In this document: in pieces, positions 17,141-26,080 of the stretch | Position numbering within the stretch: the stretch's first letter is position 1 | Layout: every line of letters begins with the position of its first letter | Source: an uncultured Moraxellaceae bacterium | GTDB lineage: Bacteria > Pseudomonadota > Gammaproteobacteria > Pseudomonadales > Moraxellaceae | Assembly: GCA_913057715.1 (NCBI GenBank) | Contig: CAJXOR010000004.1 | Coordinates: forward strand, 1-60,946 | DNA: 60,946 bases | Direction: 5' to 3' | Program-made: the position numbers and the translations under genes | Notes under the pieces: model-generated | The model's database searches: none | Told to the model about the DNA's origin: nothing | The model's input: the letters and a program-made list of their open reading frames with translations, nothing else

Positions 17141-18148
17141 TTAGCGACTGCTGGGCTTTCCGCTTCTGATCCGGCGATTAGAAGTAAGAAGCGCCTCCTC
17201 CTCTTCACTTTGAATTAACTGCCTGGCCACGTGCATGATCAACTGGCGAAGCCAGCGATGCGCCGGATTATGCTGCAAGAGCGGCGACCACGCCATGGTG
17301 AGCTCAAACTCAGGGATATAAAAAGGAGGCTCGCTCATCACGATATCGTCGTTACCCGACTGCATCTGCGCGACCCGAGTGGGCAAGGTGGCGATCAGAT
17401 CGGCGTTCGCCGCCAAAAGAGCCGGCATCTGATAGTGGCGAGTAAACACCGAGATATTGCGCTTAAAACCTAAGCGCTTAAGTGACTGATCGATCCAGCC
17501 CAAACCGCCTGCCTGATCTGGGTTCATACCAAACCCCGCCCCCAAACCGGTTTTACTCACCCAAATATGCTGAGCCCCAATATAGTTTTTAAAGTTCAGC
17601 TCCCCTGCGATCGGCGACTTAGCACTGATTAAGCAACTATAAGAGTCGTGCCAAACCACCACTTGGTGAAAACTCTGCGGGATCTCGTTGAACCGGTTGA
17701 TCGCGAGGTCAATCCTTCCCTGTTCCATGTCAACATAAGAGACGTCGGACGGCGTCAAGAAATCCAACACCACGTTGGGCGCCTCAGATCTCACCGCTTT
17801 CACCATGCGCGGCACTAAAGTAGCCTCAGCATAGTCAGAGGTCATGATCCGAAACACGCGCTTGGAAGTGAGCGGTTTGAACTCACTCATCGGCTCTAGT
17901 AAAGAGTCGATGCTGGCGAGCGCCTGACGCACCAGCGGCTCGAGCTCACGCGCGCGCTCGGTTGGCGTCATGCCTTCGCTTGAGCGGATAAGCAGCGGAT
18001 CGTTAAAGGTTTTACGAAGCCGCCTTAGGATATTGCTCATCGCAGGCTGAGTGATGTTTAGGCTCTCAGCCGCCCGAGTGACATTTTTCTCACGCATCAG
18101 CACGTCAAAGTGCACCAGCAGGTTTAAATCAACCGACGCTAAATTCAT
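17141..18148 (-). CDS. LysR-type transcriptional regulator
   Basis: A 335-residue LysR protein. The winged helix-turn-helix is at residues ~8-66 (LLVHFDVLMREKNVTRAAESLNITQPAMSN), and residues ~95-310 are the substrate-binding domain. It is divergent from aceA across a 298-bp gap with nested inverted repeats, so it may control isocitrate lyase, the usual arrangement for LysR regulators and their targets. The effector is unknown; N-terminal sequence resembles the NodD/SyrM/LinR-type subgroup (DLNLLVHFD). Confidence 0.9.
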   Translation of the reverse strand: MNLASVDLNLLVHFDVLMREKNVTRAAESLNITQPAMSNILRRLRKTFNDPLLIRSSEGMTPTERARELEPLVRQALASIDSLLEPMSEFKPLTSKRVFRIMTSDYAEATLVPRMVKAVRSEAPNVVLDFLTPSDVSYVDMEQGRIDLAINRFNEIPQSFHQVVVWHDSYSCLISAKSPIAGELNFKNYIGAQHIWVSKTGLGAGFGMNPDQAGGLGWIDQSLKRLGFKRNISVFTRHYQMPALLAANADLIATLPTRVAQMQSGNDDIVMSEPPFYIPEFELTMAWSPLLQHNPAHRWLRQLIMHVARQLIQSEEEEALLTSNRRIRSGKPSSR

Positions 18149-18208
18149 GGTTTTGAGTCCCTATAAGCGAAAAAGGCAGGTAAAATGTCTCTCGATTTAC
18201 CGGCTTGC

Positions 18209-18265
18209 CCCTGATTTATCTTACTACTATCACATAGATAAATACCGAAAATCAGGGTGATAAAT
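18209..18265. promoter_or_regulatory. Nested inverted repeats between LysR gene and aceA
   Basis: Outer arms CCCTGATTT (18209-18217) and AAATCAGGG (18249-18257) match perfectly. Inner arms ATTTATCT (18214-18221) and AGATAAAT (18236-18243) also match perfectly with a 14-base spacer. A further TGATAAAT copy lies at 18258-18265. The position 61 bases from the LysR start fits a LysR activation/autorepression site. This is inference from symmetry and location. Confidence 0.55.
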
Positions 18266-18446
18266 TAGCTAAATTATGGTCTTTTTTTTACAATGCCACG
18301 ACAGTCGGTGCCCGATCAGCCGTCCTGACCCCGGACTCTGAGCTTAAATTTGGCGAATCTGCCAGTTAGCACCTACGACACTTCAATCGGTTTTAAAGCA
18401 ACCGGCCAGAGTGTACTTAACCCTCTATCCACTTTAAGGAGTCAAT

Positions 18447-20030
18447 ATGACAACTTATTTATCAGCTGTAGAACACGTTCGCCAGATTAAAGAGAAATTC
18501 GGTTCTACTTGGGCTGACATCAGTGCTGAAGATGCAGGCCGCATGATCGTTCAAAACCGCTTCAAAACCGGTCTGGACATCGCTAAGTACACCGCCGCTA
18601 TCATGCGTAAAGACATGGCAGAGTATGACGCTGACACGTCACAGTACACTCAGTCACTCGGTTGCTGGCATGGTTTTGTTGCCCAGCAAAAGATGATCGC
18701 CAACAAAAAATATTTCGGCACCACCAGCAAAAAGTACCTGTACTTGTCAGGCTGGATGGTTGCAGCATTGCGTTCTGAGTTTGGCCCACTGCCTGACCAG
18801 TCTATGCACGAAAAAACTTCTGTGCCTAAGTTGATCGAAGAGCTATACACCTTCCTTCGTCAAGCGGACGCTAAAGAGTTAAACGACTTGTTCCGTCAAT
18901 TGAACAACGCTAGTGGCAGCGACGCTAAAGCAATCCAAGACAAAATCGACAACTTCGAAACTCATGTGGTTCCAGTGATCGCCGATATCGATGCCGGTTT
19001 CGGTAACGAAGAAGCGACTTACCTGTTGACCAAAAAGATGATCGAAGCTGGTGCTTGTGCGATCCAGGTTGAAAACCAAGTGTCTGACGCGAAACAGTGT
19101 GGTCACCAAGCGGGTAAAGTTACTGTGCCGCATGAAGACTTCCTGTCAAAAATCAACGCTATCCGTTATGCGTTTCTTGAGCTGGGTGTTGACGAAGGCG
19201 TGATCGTTGCACGTACTGACTCTGAAGGCGCTTCACTGACTCAAAAGATCCCCGTATCTAACGAGCCAGGTGATTTGGCTTCTCAGTACATCAGCTTCTT
19301 GGACACTGAAGAAGTGAACATTGCTGATGCTAAAGAAGACGAAGTTCTGATCAAACGTGACGGCAAGCTGCATCGTCCTAAGCGTCTGGCTTCTGGCTTG
19401 TTCCAGTTCCGCGAAGACACCAACATCGACCGCGTTGTGCTTGACTGCGTAACTTCACTGCAAAACGGTGCTGATCTGCTTTGGATCGAGACTCCAACTC
19501 CAGACGTAGGCGTGATCGCTCACATGGTTAACCGTGTTAAAGAGCAAGTTCCAGACGCTAAACTGGTTTACAACAACTCTCCAAGCTTCAACTGGACGCT
19601 GAACTTCCGTCAGCAAGCTTTTGATCGCTGGAGCGAAGCAGGTAAAGATCTGTCTGATTACGACCGCGCTGATTTGATGAACGCTAAGTATGACGGAACT
19701 GAATTGGCTGCAGACGCAGACGACAAGATCCGCACTTTCCAAGCTGACTCAGCTCGTGAAGCTGGTGTATTCCATCACTTGATCACACTGCCGACTTACC
19801 ACACGACTGCTCTGCACATGCATGAGCTGTCTGAAGGTTACTTCGGTGATCAAGGCATGTTGGCTTATGTTGCTGGCGTACAGCGTAAAGAAATCCGTAA
19901 GGGCGTCTCTTGCGTGAAGCACCAAGCGATGGCTGGTTCTGACATCGGCGATGATCACAAAGAGATCTTCTCTGGTGACCAAGCTCTGAAAGCTGGTGAC
20001 GACGCTAAAAACACCATGAACCAGTTCTAA
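18447..20030 (+). CDS. aceA: Isocitrate lyase
   Basis: Cleaves isocitrate to succinate and glyoxylate, the first step of the glyoxylate shunt needed on acetate and fatty acids. The active-site loop is KQCGHQAGK with catalytic Cys218. At 527 residues it belongs to the longer subgroup typified by Pseudomonas aeruginosa rather than the 434-residue E. coli enzyme. A strong AAGGAG precedes the ATG. Codons are strongly biased (GCT, GGT, AAC, GAC, CGT), unlike the neighbouring genes, which points to high expression. Malate synthase is not nearby. Confidence 0.96.
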   Translation: MTTYLSAVEHVRQIKEKFGSTWADISAEDAGRMIVQNRFKTGLDIAKYTAAIMRKDMAEYDADTSQYTQSLGCWHGFVAQQKMIANKKYFGTTSKKYLYLSGWMVAALRSEFGPLPDQSMHEKTSVPKLIEELYTFLRQADAKELNDLFRQLNNASGSDAKAIQDKIDNFETHVVPVIADIDAGFGNEEATYLLTKKMIEAGACAIQVENQVSDAKQCGHQAGKVTVPHEDFLSKINAIRYAFLELGVDEGVIVARTDSEGASLTQKIPVSNEPGDLASQYISFLDTEEVNIADAKEDEVLIKRDGKLHRPKRLASGLFQFREDTNIDRVVLDCVTSLQNGADLLWIETPTPDVGVIAHMVNRVKEQVPDAKLVYNNSPSFNWTLNFRQQAFDRWSEAGKDLSDYDRADLMNAKYDGTELAADADDKIRTFQADSAREAGVFHHLITLPTYHTTALHMHELSEGYFGDQGMLAYVAGVQRKEIRKGVSCVKHQAMAGSDIGDDHKEIFSGDQALKAGDDAKNTMNQF

Positions 20031-20046
20031 GACTGAATCATGTGTG

Positions 20047-20074
20047 AAAAACCCGCCGTAAGGCGGGTTTTTTT
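20047..20074 (+). terminator. aceA terminator
   Basis: A stem AAAAACCCGCC / GGCGGGTTTTT with GTAA loop and seven Ts follows the aceA stop by 17 bases. Confidence 0.95.
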
Positions 20075-20566
20075 GTGCCTGTTTTTAGCAAAATGCACCC
20101 AATAGTCAGATCTCCCGCAACCACCACGATCAACTCGACAGTTAAGGCCATAATTATTTAAGGAGCCGACAATTAATTAATTAAAACTAAGCACCACGGA
20201 ATTTTAAAGCTGCTAATCCACTCTGACCGTTCCATCAGAACTGCATATAAAGCCTGCTTCATTATCAGGACTAATTTGAGCCTCCTGATGAGTGCAACCT
20301 TAAAGTCGAACTCGTGCATTGTCGACATTTGAATAAACCTACAAAAAACTTTGCTGCCCCAGTATCTACCCTCCTCACCGCCTTACAGTAAAGCTGCGTC
20401 CAGTCAGCTCAAGCTAGCGGGCCACATAACGGGAGCTACAATTAACCTAATAGCACTAATTCAAACCACTTAAGCTCGATGAGCTACACAGCCTCAACAC
20501 AGCCTCACTTGTGATCTTGGCGACGGATTATCACTATTAACACATAGAAGAAAAAACTGGGTTTAG
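20075..20566. other. Gene-free stretch between aceA and egtB
   Basis: About 490 bases without a convincing gene. On the minus strand, 20213-20299 reads as a short open tail with two cysteines (GCTHQEAQIS...GFICSSDGTVRVD then stop) but an in-frame stop sits just upstream. It could be the remnant of a lost gene or chance. A TTAATTAATTAA tract lies near 20171-20183. No tRNA-like structure was seen. The egtB promoter should lie in the right-hand part, but no clear -35/-10 pair was recognised. Confidence 0.5.
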
Positions 20567-21754
20567 ATGACCACTCATCAACACATAGACTTTGATACGC
20601 CCACCAACCTATCGCATCGCTTCGATAGTTGCCGCGCGCATAGTCTTAGGATTTGTCGCAACCTGACGCCTGAGGACTCAGTCCCGCAAGTGGCAGAGTT
20701 TGTGTCCCCCATGAAGTGGCACTTGGCTCACACTACTTGGTTTTTTGAAACTTTCATCTTAAAGCCACACCTGAGTGGATATAGCGAGTTTGATCCTGAG
20801 TTTGCTTTTCTGTTTAACAGCTACTACGTCAGTGCTGGTAAACGGCACACCCGTAACCTACGCGGACTGATCACCAGACCCGATTTGGCGCAAGTTTATG
20901 CTTATCGCACTTACGTAGATGAGCACATGGGCCGCCTGCTTGAGCAAAACTGCTCAGATGCAGAGCAACTGACCGAACTTGGGATCAATCACGAGCAACA
21001 ACACCAAGAGTTGATGCTCACCGATCTAAAGTACTTGTTTTGGCATAACCCCCTGCTGCCGGCTTATGACCAACAACTTCGGTTACAGCGTCAGGTAGGC
21101 TCCGATGCGCCCATGGTCGACATAAGCGAGGGGATTTATGAAATCGGTCACGCAGGCGCAGGTTTCGCCTACGACAACGAATCACCCAAGCACCGGGTTT
21201 TTCTATCAGAAGCTAAGCTCTGCTCGGAAGTTGCTTCAAATCAGCTGATGTTGGATTTTATCGAAAACGGGGGTTACCAGAACCCACTGCTCTGGCATGA
21301 CGCAGGCTATGCTTGGGTCCAGCAAAGCCAGCAAACCTGCCCGCTTTATTGGTACGAGCAAGATGACGGCGCGCGCCTCAGCTATCACTTAAGCGGCGCT
21401 GAGCCAATTGACCCAACTGGCGTACTGACCCACATCAACGCGTTTGAAGCCCATGCGCTCGCTGAGTTTTCCGGCATGCGCCTGCCAACAGAGTTTGAAC
21501 ACGAGGTAGCCGCCTCAAAGCTGGCAGTTGGTAAATGTTGGGAGTGGACCAGCTCAAGCTACCTTCCTTATCCAGGATTCAAGGCGGCCGAGGGAGCACT
21601 TGGCGAATACAACGGAAAATTCATGATCAACCAAAGCGTACTTCGCGGTTTTTCAGCAGCAACCAGTCCTGGTCATAACCGATCTACTTACCGAAACTTT
21701 TTCCCCACCGATGCCAGCTGGCAATTTACCGGCCTGCGCTTAGCTGCCCGATAA
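20567..21754 (+). CDS. egtB: Ergothioneine biosynthesis sulfoxide synthase EgtB
   Basis: Non-heme iron enzyme that couples hercynine to a thiol donor with oxygen to give a sulfoxide intermediate of ergothioneine. The N-terminal DinB-like domain holds the three-histidine facial ligands, here His55 (KWHLAH) and His142/His146 (HEQQHQEL). The C-terminal formylglycine-generating-enzyme fold (~180-395) ends in the typical TYRNFFPTDASWQFTGLRLA. At 395 residues it is slightly shorter than many homologues. No methyltransferase fusion is present, arguing against OvoA. egtD follows after eight bases. EgtA and EgtC are absent nearby, so cysteine may be the direct thiol donor; the C-S lyase (EgtE role) is also not seen. 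Confidence 0.93.
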   Translation: MTTHQHIDFDTPTNLSHRFDSCRAHSLRICRNLTPEDSVPQVAEFVSPMKWHLAHTTWFFETFILKPHLSGYSEFDPEFAFLFNSYYVSAGKRHTRNLRGLITRPDLAQVYAYRTYVDEHMGRLLEQNCSDAEQLTELGINHEQQHQELMLTDLKYLFWHNPLLPAYDQQLRLQRQVGSDAPMVDISEGIYEIGHAGAGFAYDNESPKHRVFLSEAKLCSEVASNQLMLDFIENGGYQNPLLWHDAGYAWVQQSQQTCPLYWYEQDDGARLSYHLSGAEPIDPTGVLTHINAFEAHALAEFSGMRLPTEFEHEVAASKLAVGKCWEWTSSSYLPYPGFKAAEGALGEYNGKFMINQSVLRGFSAATSPGHNRSTYRNFFPTDASWQFTGLRLAAR

Positions 21755-21762
21755 GGATACGC

Positions 21763-22737
21763 ATGAACCAAGCACTCAAGAGCGATCCCAGTTTTGATCC
21801 ACACTTTTTGCAAAGTGTCACTGAGGGTCTTGGTTGGGCTGAAAAATGTCTGAGCTCTCGATATTTCTACGATGATCGTGGCTCTGAGCTGTTTGCTCAG
21901 ATCATGAAGTTACCTGAGTATTATCTGACACGATCAGAGATGCAGATCTTCACCGAACAATCAAACTTGATCTGCCAATCGCTTGATATTAAGGCAGATA
22001 AGCTTGAGGTAGTGGAGCTGGGCGCAGGAGATGGCAGTAAAACTCAGCACCTTCTCAAGCAGCTGCTTAAATCCGATGCGCAGATCACCTATCGACCGAT
22101 CGATATCTCATCTGGCGCCTTGAGCTCCTTAAAGCAACAGATGCACACCGCACTACCTGATCTGACCATCCAGATCCTCTGCGGAGACTACTTTGAGAAG
22201 CTTGAGCAGCTACAAGAGACAGTTCAGCAAAAACTCGTGTTATTTATCGGCTCAAACCTTGGTAACCTCGACGACACTCAAGCCAAAAGCTTTATCCAGC
22301 GCTTAAGTAACACCCTAAATCCCGGGGATTACTTAATGTTGGGTCTAGATATGATCAAACCTGAGCAGATCGTACTACCCGCTTACTCCGACGCAGCAGG
22401 AATCACCGCTGAGTTTAATTTAAACCTACTTAGGCGCATCAACCGTGAGCTCGACGCCAACTTTGATCTTGGCAGCTTTAAGCACGTCGCTGAGTATCAA
22501 GAATCCGAAGGGTTTGCTAGAAGCTACCTGCAAAGCCTGAAACATCAAACCGTGACCTTAGGCGCTAGCGGTGATCAGTTTACCTTCCAACAGGGTGAGA
22601 AGATCCACACCGAGATCTCACGTAAGTACAGCGATGAGCTCTTAGCTGAGCTGATTCAAGGGTGTCAGCTGACATTGGAGCGTAAATTCACCGACACCAA
22701 GGGTTACTTTGCCGATTACCTACTTCAAAAAAGCTAA
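21763..22737 (+). CDS. egtD: L-histidine N-alpha-methyltransferase EgtD
   Basis: SAM-dependent enzyme that trimethylates histidine to hercynine, the substrate of EgtB. The 324-residue protein has the family N-terminus (RYFYDDRGSELFAQI, LPEYYLTRSE), the SAM loop ELGAGDGSKT near residue 87, and FIGSNLGNL. Length and motifs are normal. AAGGA precedes the ATG eight bases after egtB, so the two form one transcription unit. Confidence 0.95.
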   Translation: MNQALKSDPSFDPHFLQSVTEGLGWAEKCLSSRYFYDDRGSELFAQIMKLPEYYLTRSEMQIFTEQSNLICQSLDIKADKLEVVELGAGDGSKTQHLLKQLLKSDAQITYRPIDISSGALSSLKQQMHTALPDLTIQILCGDYFEKLEQLQETVQQKLVLFIGSNLGNLDDTQAKSFIQRLSNTLNPGDYLMLGLDMIKPEQIVLPAYSDAAGITAEFNLNLLRRINRELDANFDLGSFKHVAEYQESEGFARSYLQSLKHQTVTLGASGDQFTFQQGEKIHTEISRKYSDELLAELIQGCQLTLERKFTDTKGYFADYLLQKS

Positions 22738-22788
22738 ATCAAGCGGCTGCTTAGTCTGTATCTGGCCGCCCTGTCGCTCTGAGTTCGC

Positions 22789-23565
22789 ATGAGCCAGTTT
22801 TTCTTGCAGTTAGATCCAGCTTCAAATCAGCTCTATCAGCACTTGATCACTGAGCTACAGACATGCCCAATCAATCAACCATCGCCTAAAGAAAGTGCCA
22901 ACGCCGTCAAAAAATCATTTGCATCATCCGCACTGAGCCAGCAAAACATACCCGCGCGCGCATGCACGAATTGGCCGGTAAACTTTGATCAGATCAACGC
23001 TTATCTACCCGATCAAGACAAACCCCTGCGCGCCTTGCTTGAACCTTTATCCACTGAGCTGATTGAGGCGGGCGCAACTTGTGTGCTGATCCCCAACATC
23101 ACCTTGAGTTTGGTTTTTAGGCGCTTGAGGTTACTTCAAGCACAGCTCGTTGATCCTGTGAGCTTGTTGCAAAAGCACCTAAGTGATTTGAGCAGCTCAT
23201 CCCATCAAACCAATCATAAAAACAACCACCAGTTCAGGGTTTTTGGCGGGAAACACACGGCGCGCTCTAAAGTCTGGTCACAGGCAACTGAACAGAGCAC
23301 ATGGACATTTTGCCCAAGTGAAAAAGAGGAAAGTGAGCGAGTTGATGAAATCAGGCGCGTAACTTTTACTAAAGCCTCAGATGATGAAGGCTGGCTCAAA
23401 TCAGCAGCGGTTGAGCTGGCCAGTCTCATGGAACAAGACCACTCCAAGATGAGCCTACTGGCATGCAGCGAGCTCTCTCGGATCTTTCAACAAAACCGCA
23501 ACTGCTTTAGTGGCTTGAGAGTTATTGATGTGGCAGAGCTTCAGGCAGCAGCTTTTATTCGGTAA
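22789..23565 (+). CDS. Degenerate aspartate/glutamate racemase-like protein downstream of egtD
   Basis: I do not recognise this 258-residue protein as a named gene. Two segments resemble the Asp/Glu racemase superfamily (PF01177): LIEAGATCVLIPNITLS (~92-108), matching the first catalytic region where the family has IPCNT, and MSLLACSELS...GLRVIDVAELQAAAF (~221-256), matching GCTE and its following strand. The first catalytic cysteine is replaced by Asn103 while Cys226 is kept, so normal two-base racemisation is unlikely. The usual N-terminal GGMGP loop is missing, and a Ser/His/Asn-rich linker occupies ~134-150. It lies 51 bases after egtD, same direction, with only a weak ribosome binding site. 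A role beside ergothioneine is inference from position. Confidence 0.6.
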   Translation: MSQFFLQLDPASNQLYQHLITELQTCPINQPSPKESANAVKKSFASSALSQQNIPARACTNWPVNFDQINAYLPDQDKPLRALLEPLSTELIEAGATCVLIPNITLSLVFRRLRLLQAQLVDPVSLLQKHLSDLSSSSHQTNHKNNHQFRVFGGKHTARSKVWSQATEQSTWTFCPSEKEESERVDEIRRVTFTKASDDEGWLKSAAVELASLMEQDHSKMSLLACSELSRIFQQNRNCFSGLRVIDVAELQAAAFIR

Positions 23566-23596
23566 ACTTAAGAATATCTCCTGATGGACTGACCCC

Positions 23597-24829
23597 ATGA
23601 ATGCCAAGCGAAGGATCGCAGCCTTTTTCAGATTAATCACCCTAACGTGTCTAACCATCATAGCCAGCCAGACCACGCTGGCGTTTGAGTTCAATCCGCC
23701 GCCGCTAAAGCCCATGAGCGCCGATCTGGTGAAAAAAACCGTGGCGATGGTCAACAACCCGAAAACTTGGGAGCGGATACCCAGCTCAACTACGATCTGC
23801 ATGTACGTCCCCGGAGGGGCCAGAGGGGATCTTTTTAAACTATCGAAAGCCTATCTTGATCAAATCCCCACGCTCACTCAAGGACTCAAAAAACAAGGGG
23901 TTCACCTCGATATCACCTCGACCAGCCCAACTGAGTATCAGTTCAAACTCAGATCCGACAAGCTAAATCGCGAGAAAGTGACCCAAGTGAAGCTGCGCCT
24001 GTACACAAGCGAAGCAGTGGTGGCAAATGACTTCCGCTCTAAGCGCTGCGACGGCGCCATGATGAGTAACATGCGCGCCAGGGTGTTTAACCCCTTTGTG
24101 GGCAGTCTGGATGCAATCGGAGCCCTACCCAGCAACAAAGCCATGGACATGGCAGTTCAAGTATTGGCTAAACCTCAGCTGCAGTCCATGATGAAGAATC
24201 TGGGCACCGAAGTCGTCGGTATCGTGCCCCTCGGTGCGGCCTATATCTTTGTTAACGATCGCAAGATCAACTCAGTCGATAAAGCTGCCGGCAAAAAAGT
24301 CGCCGTGCTCAGTTTTGATCCCTCCCAACAAAAGATGATCTCAACACTCGGCGCCCAACCCGTTGCTGCTGAAGTCACCAGTTTCGGTCCCATGTTCACC
24401 AGCGGCGCAGTTGATATCATCGCGGCGCCTGCCATCTTGTTTGAGCCTTTTGAACTTCATAAAGGCATGACCAAAGGCAACAAAGTCACCGGCGGTATCG
24501 CCCGCTTTCCGATCATGCAGCTCAGCGTCGTTAGCCTGATCCAAGAAAACCGCTACCCCGAAGGTCTGGGGCAGTTGATGCGAGAGATTGGTGCACAAAA
24601 TGCCAGCATAGCCAGCTCCTTCTCACTGGCAAGTGAAAAGGCCATTCCAGATAAATACTGGTTCGATGTTTCCCCAAGTGACAAAGCCAGCTATCAGAAG
24701 CTCATGCGCGAGATACGCATCAGCATGACCAAAGAAGGGTTTTACGATCCCAAGATGATGCGCCTGCTCAAAAAGATCCGCTGCGAGCTTAACCCCACTA
24801 ACTATGAATGTTCGATGAGCATCGAATAA
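23597..24829 (+). CDS. AdeT1/2-like putative periplasmic solute-binding protein
   Basis: A 410-residue exported protein with a signal peptide ending near LAF (about residue 30). It resembles the AdeT family (TRAP-DctP-like fold) annotated as putative solute-binding protein: CMYVPGGARGDLFKLSKAYL, RCDGAMMSNMRARVFNPFVGSLDAIGALPS, GIVPLGAAYIFVNDRKIN and KYWFDVSPSDK...LTKEGFYD are the recognisable blocks. AdeT proteins were once called efflux components, but ligand and role are uncertain. The gene begins 31 bases after the racemase-like gene and ends at a strong terminator, so it could share the egt transcript. Confidence 0.78.
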   Translation: MNAKRRIAAFFRLITLTCLTIIASQTTLAFEFNPPPLKPMSADLVKKTVAMVNNPKTWERIPSSTTICMYVPGGARGDLFKLSKAYLDQIPTLTQGLKKQGVHLDITSTSPTEYQFKLRSDKLNREKVTQVKLRLYTSEAVVANDFRSKRCDGAMMSNMRARVFNPFVGSLDAIGALPSNKAMDMAVQVLAKPQLQSMMKNLGTEVVGIVPLGAAYIFVNDRKINSVDKAAGKKVAVLSFDPSQQKMISTLGAQPVAAEVTSFGPMFTSGAVDIIAAPAILFEPFELHKGMTKGNKVTGGIARFPIMQLSVVSLIQENRYPEGLGQLMREIGAQNASIASSFSLASEKAIPDKYWFDVSPSDKASYQKLMREIRISMTKEGFYDPKMMRLLKKIRCELNPTNYECSMSIE

Positions 24830-24837
24830 ATCACTAT

Positions 24838-24867
24838 AAAAAAACCCAGATTAATCTGGGTTTTTTT
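24838..24867. terminator. Bidirectional terminator after the AdeT-like gene
   Basis: A perfect stem AAAACCCAGATT / AATCTGGGTTTT flanked by A and T runs lies between two convergent genes and can serve both. Confidence 0.93.
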
Positions 24868-24883
24868 ATGCGCTTTAACTATT

Positions 24884-26080
24884 TTAATCACGATCAAAAG
24901 ATGAGTTAATCACGTTACCCGTCATCTGTTTACCCAAGAAGGCTGAGTTCTTTCCTTGCGAGTGCATGCTCTCTCGGGTCAACTCACTTGATTTAAAGGG
25001 ATCGACCAAAACCCACTCTGACGTGCCCACCTCAAGCCCGGCGATCTGCGCTGGCGCTGTACTGATCTTATCAACCAACTCACTGGCGCTGAGCACGCCC
25101 TCACTGACCAACTGACAGGCCAGCGGCATAAAGGTATCAAAGGTGCTCATGCCAGGCAGGGTGTCGGCAAAGGGGGCATTTTTACTTGAAGCTGTGAGCG
25201 GCTCATGGTGGGAGCAGATTGCATCGATCGTGCCGTCTTTGAGCCCCTCTCTGAGCGCCTTTTGATCCGAGTGACCTCGTAGCGGGGGCAGCACGTGCGC
25301 CATGGTGTTAAAGCCCGTCAGCAGATCGTCAGTCAAAAACAACTGATGCATGGCGACATCGCAAGTCACCGGCAGCCCTTTGAACTTAGCCAAGCGAATC
25401 AAATCCACACTGCCCTTGCAGCTAAGCTGAGAGAAGTGAGCGCTCACGCCGACCTCTTGAATCATCAGTAGCTGCTTGGCAAGCGCGGTGGTTTCTGCGA
25501 TCCACGGGATGCCTCTTAGGCCATGACGTGAGGCCACATACCCATCGTGAGCACAGCCGCCGCTCGACAAACTCGGTTCATCTGGGTAGAAAAAAACCTT
25601 CATATCTAAGGTTTTGGCGTACTCAAGCACTCCAAGCAAAGCCTGATCACTGACAAAGCCGCGCCTAGCGTTGGTGACACCCACCGCTCCGCCTTGTTTG
25701 AGACCAGCTATGTTGGCAGGGGTTGCGCCTTTTAAGTCCTCGGTCATAGCTCCTAAGATATGCAGGTGGATGCCCGCGTCTTGCCAAGCCTTTTGTCTCA
25801 GGCCATCTAGCAGAGGACCGCTTTGCAATATCGGATGGGTATCGGGCGGGGTTAAGACATGCAAGAAGCCATTTTTAAGGGCAGCACGGCCCTCGGTTGC
25901 CAGCGTCCCATGCTGCTGAAAACCCGGCTCACGCAGACGCGCGCACAAATCAACTAAGGGCGGCATGACCCATAACGTGCGGCTTGCGGAGTGCTGGCTT
26001 ATCGCCGGACTGAGTCCGGTTAGGTTTTTAAGTGCGTCGTCACTTAGGCCAGGTATCAGATTGATGGTTTGAGTACTCAT
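24884..26080 (-). CDS. pyrX: Non-catalytic dihydroorotase-like protein (PyrC')
   Basis: A 398-residue amidohydrolase-fold protein. The zinc-binding DxHxH motif of true dihydroorotase reads Asp44-Leu-Cys46-Ala-Arg48-Leu-Arg-Glu-Pro-Gly, so both histidines are lost and catalysis is not expected. In Pseudomonas the equivalent inactive PyrC' is needed to assemble active aspartate transcarbamoylase as a dodecamer with PyrB. The ATG overlaps the pyrB stop by four bases (ATGA), supporting a stoichiometric complex. A catalytic pyrC should exist elsewhere. Confidence 0.9.
   Translation of the reverse strand: MSTQTINLIPGLSDDALKNLTGLSPAISQHSASRTLWVMPPLVDLCARLREPGFQQHGTLATEGRAALKNGFLHVLTPPDTHPILQSGPLLDGLRQKAWQDAGIHLHILGAMTEDLKGATPANIAGLKQGGAVGVTNARRGFVSDQALLGVLEYAKTLDMKVFFYPDEPSLSSGGCAHDGYVASRHGLRGIPWIAETTALAKQLLMIQEVGVSAHFSQLSCKGSVDLIRLAKFKGLPVTCDVAMHQLFLTDDLLTGFNTMAHVLPPLRGHSDQKALREGLKDGTIDAICSHHEPLTASSKNAPFADTLPGMSTFDTFMPLACQLVSEGVLSASELVDKISTAPAQIAGLEVGTSEWVLVDPFKSSELTRESMHSQGKNSAFLGKQMTGNVINSSFDRD

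Noticed and set aside
20075-20566. tRNA or small structured RNA gene
   Set aside because: I found no TpsiC-like GTTCRANTC, no cloverleaf arms and no strong hairpin with a T run in this gap.
20567-22737. Ovothiol synthesis (OvoA)
   Set aside because: OvoA carries a fused C-terminal methyltransferase; here the sulfoxide synthase ends after its FGE-like domain and a separate EgtD follows.
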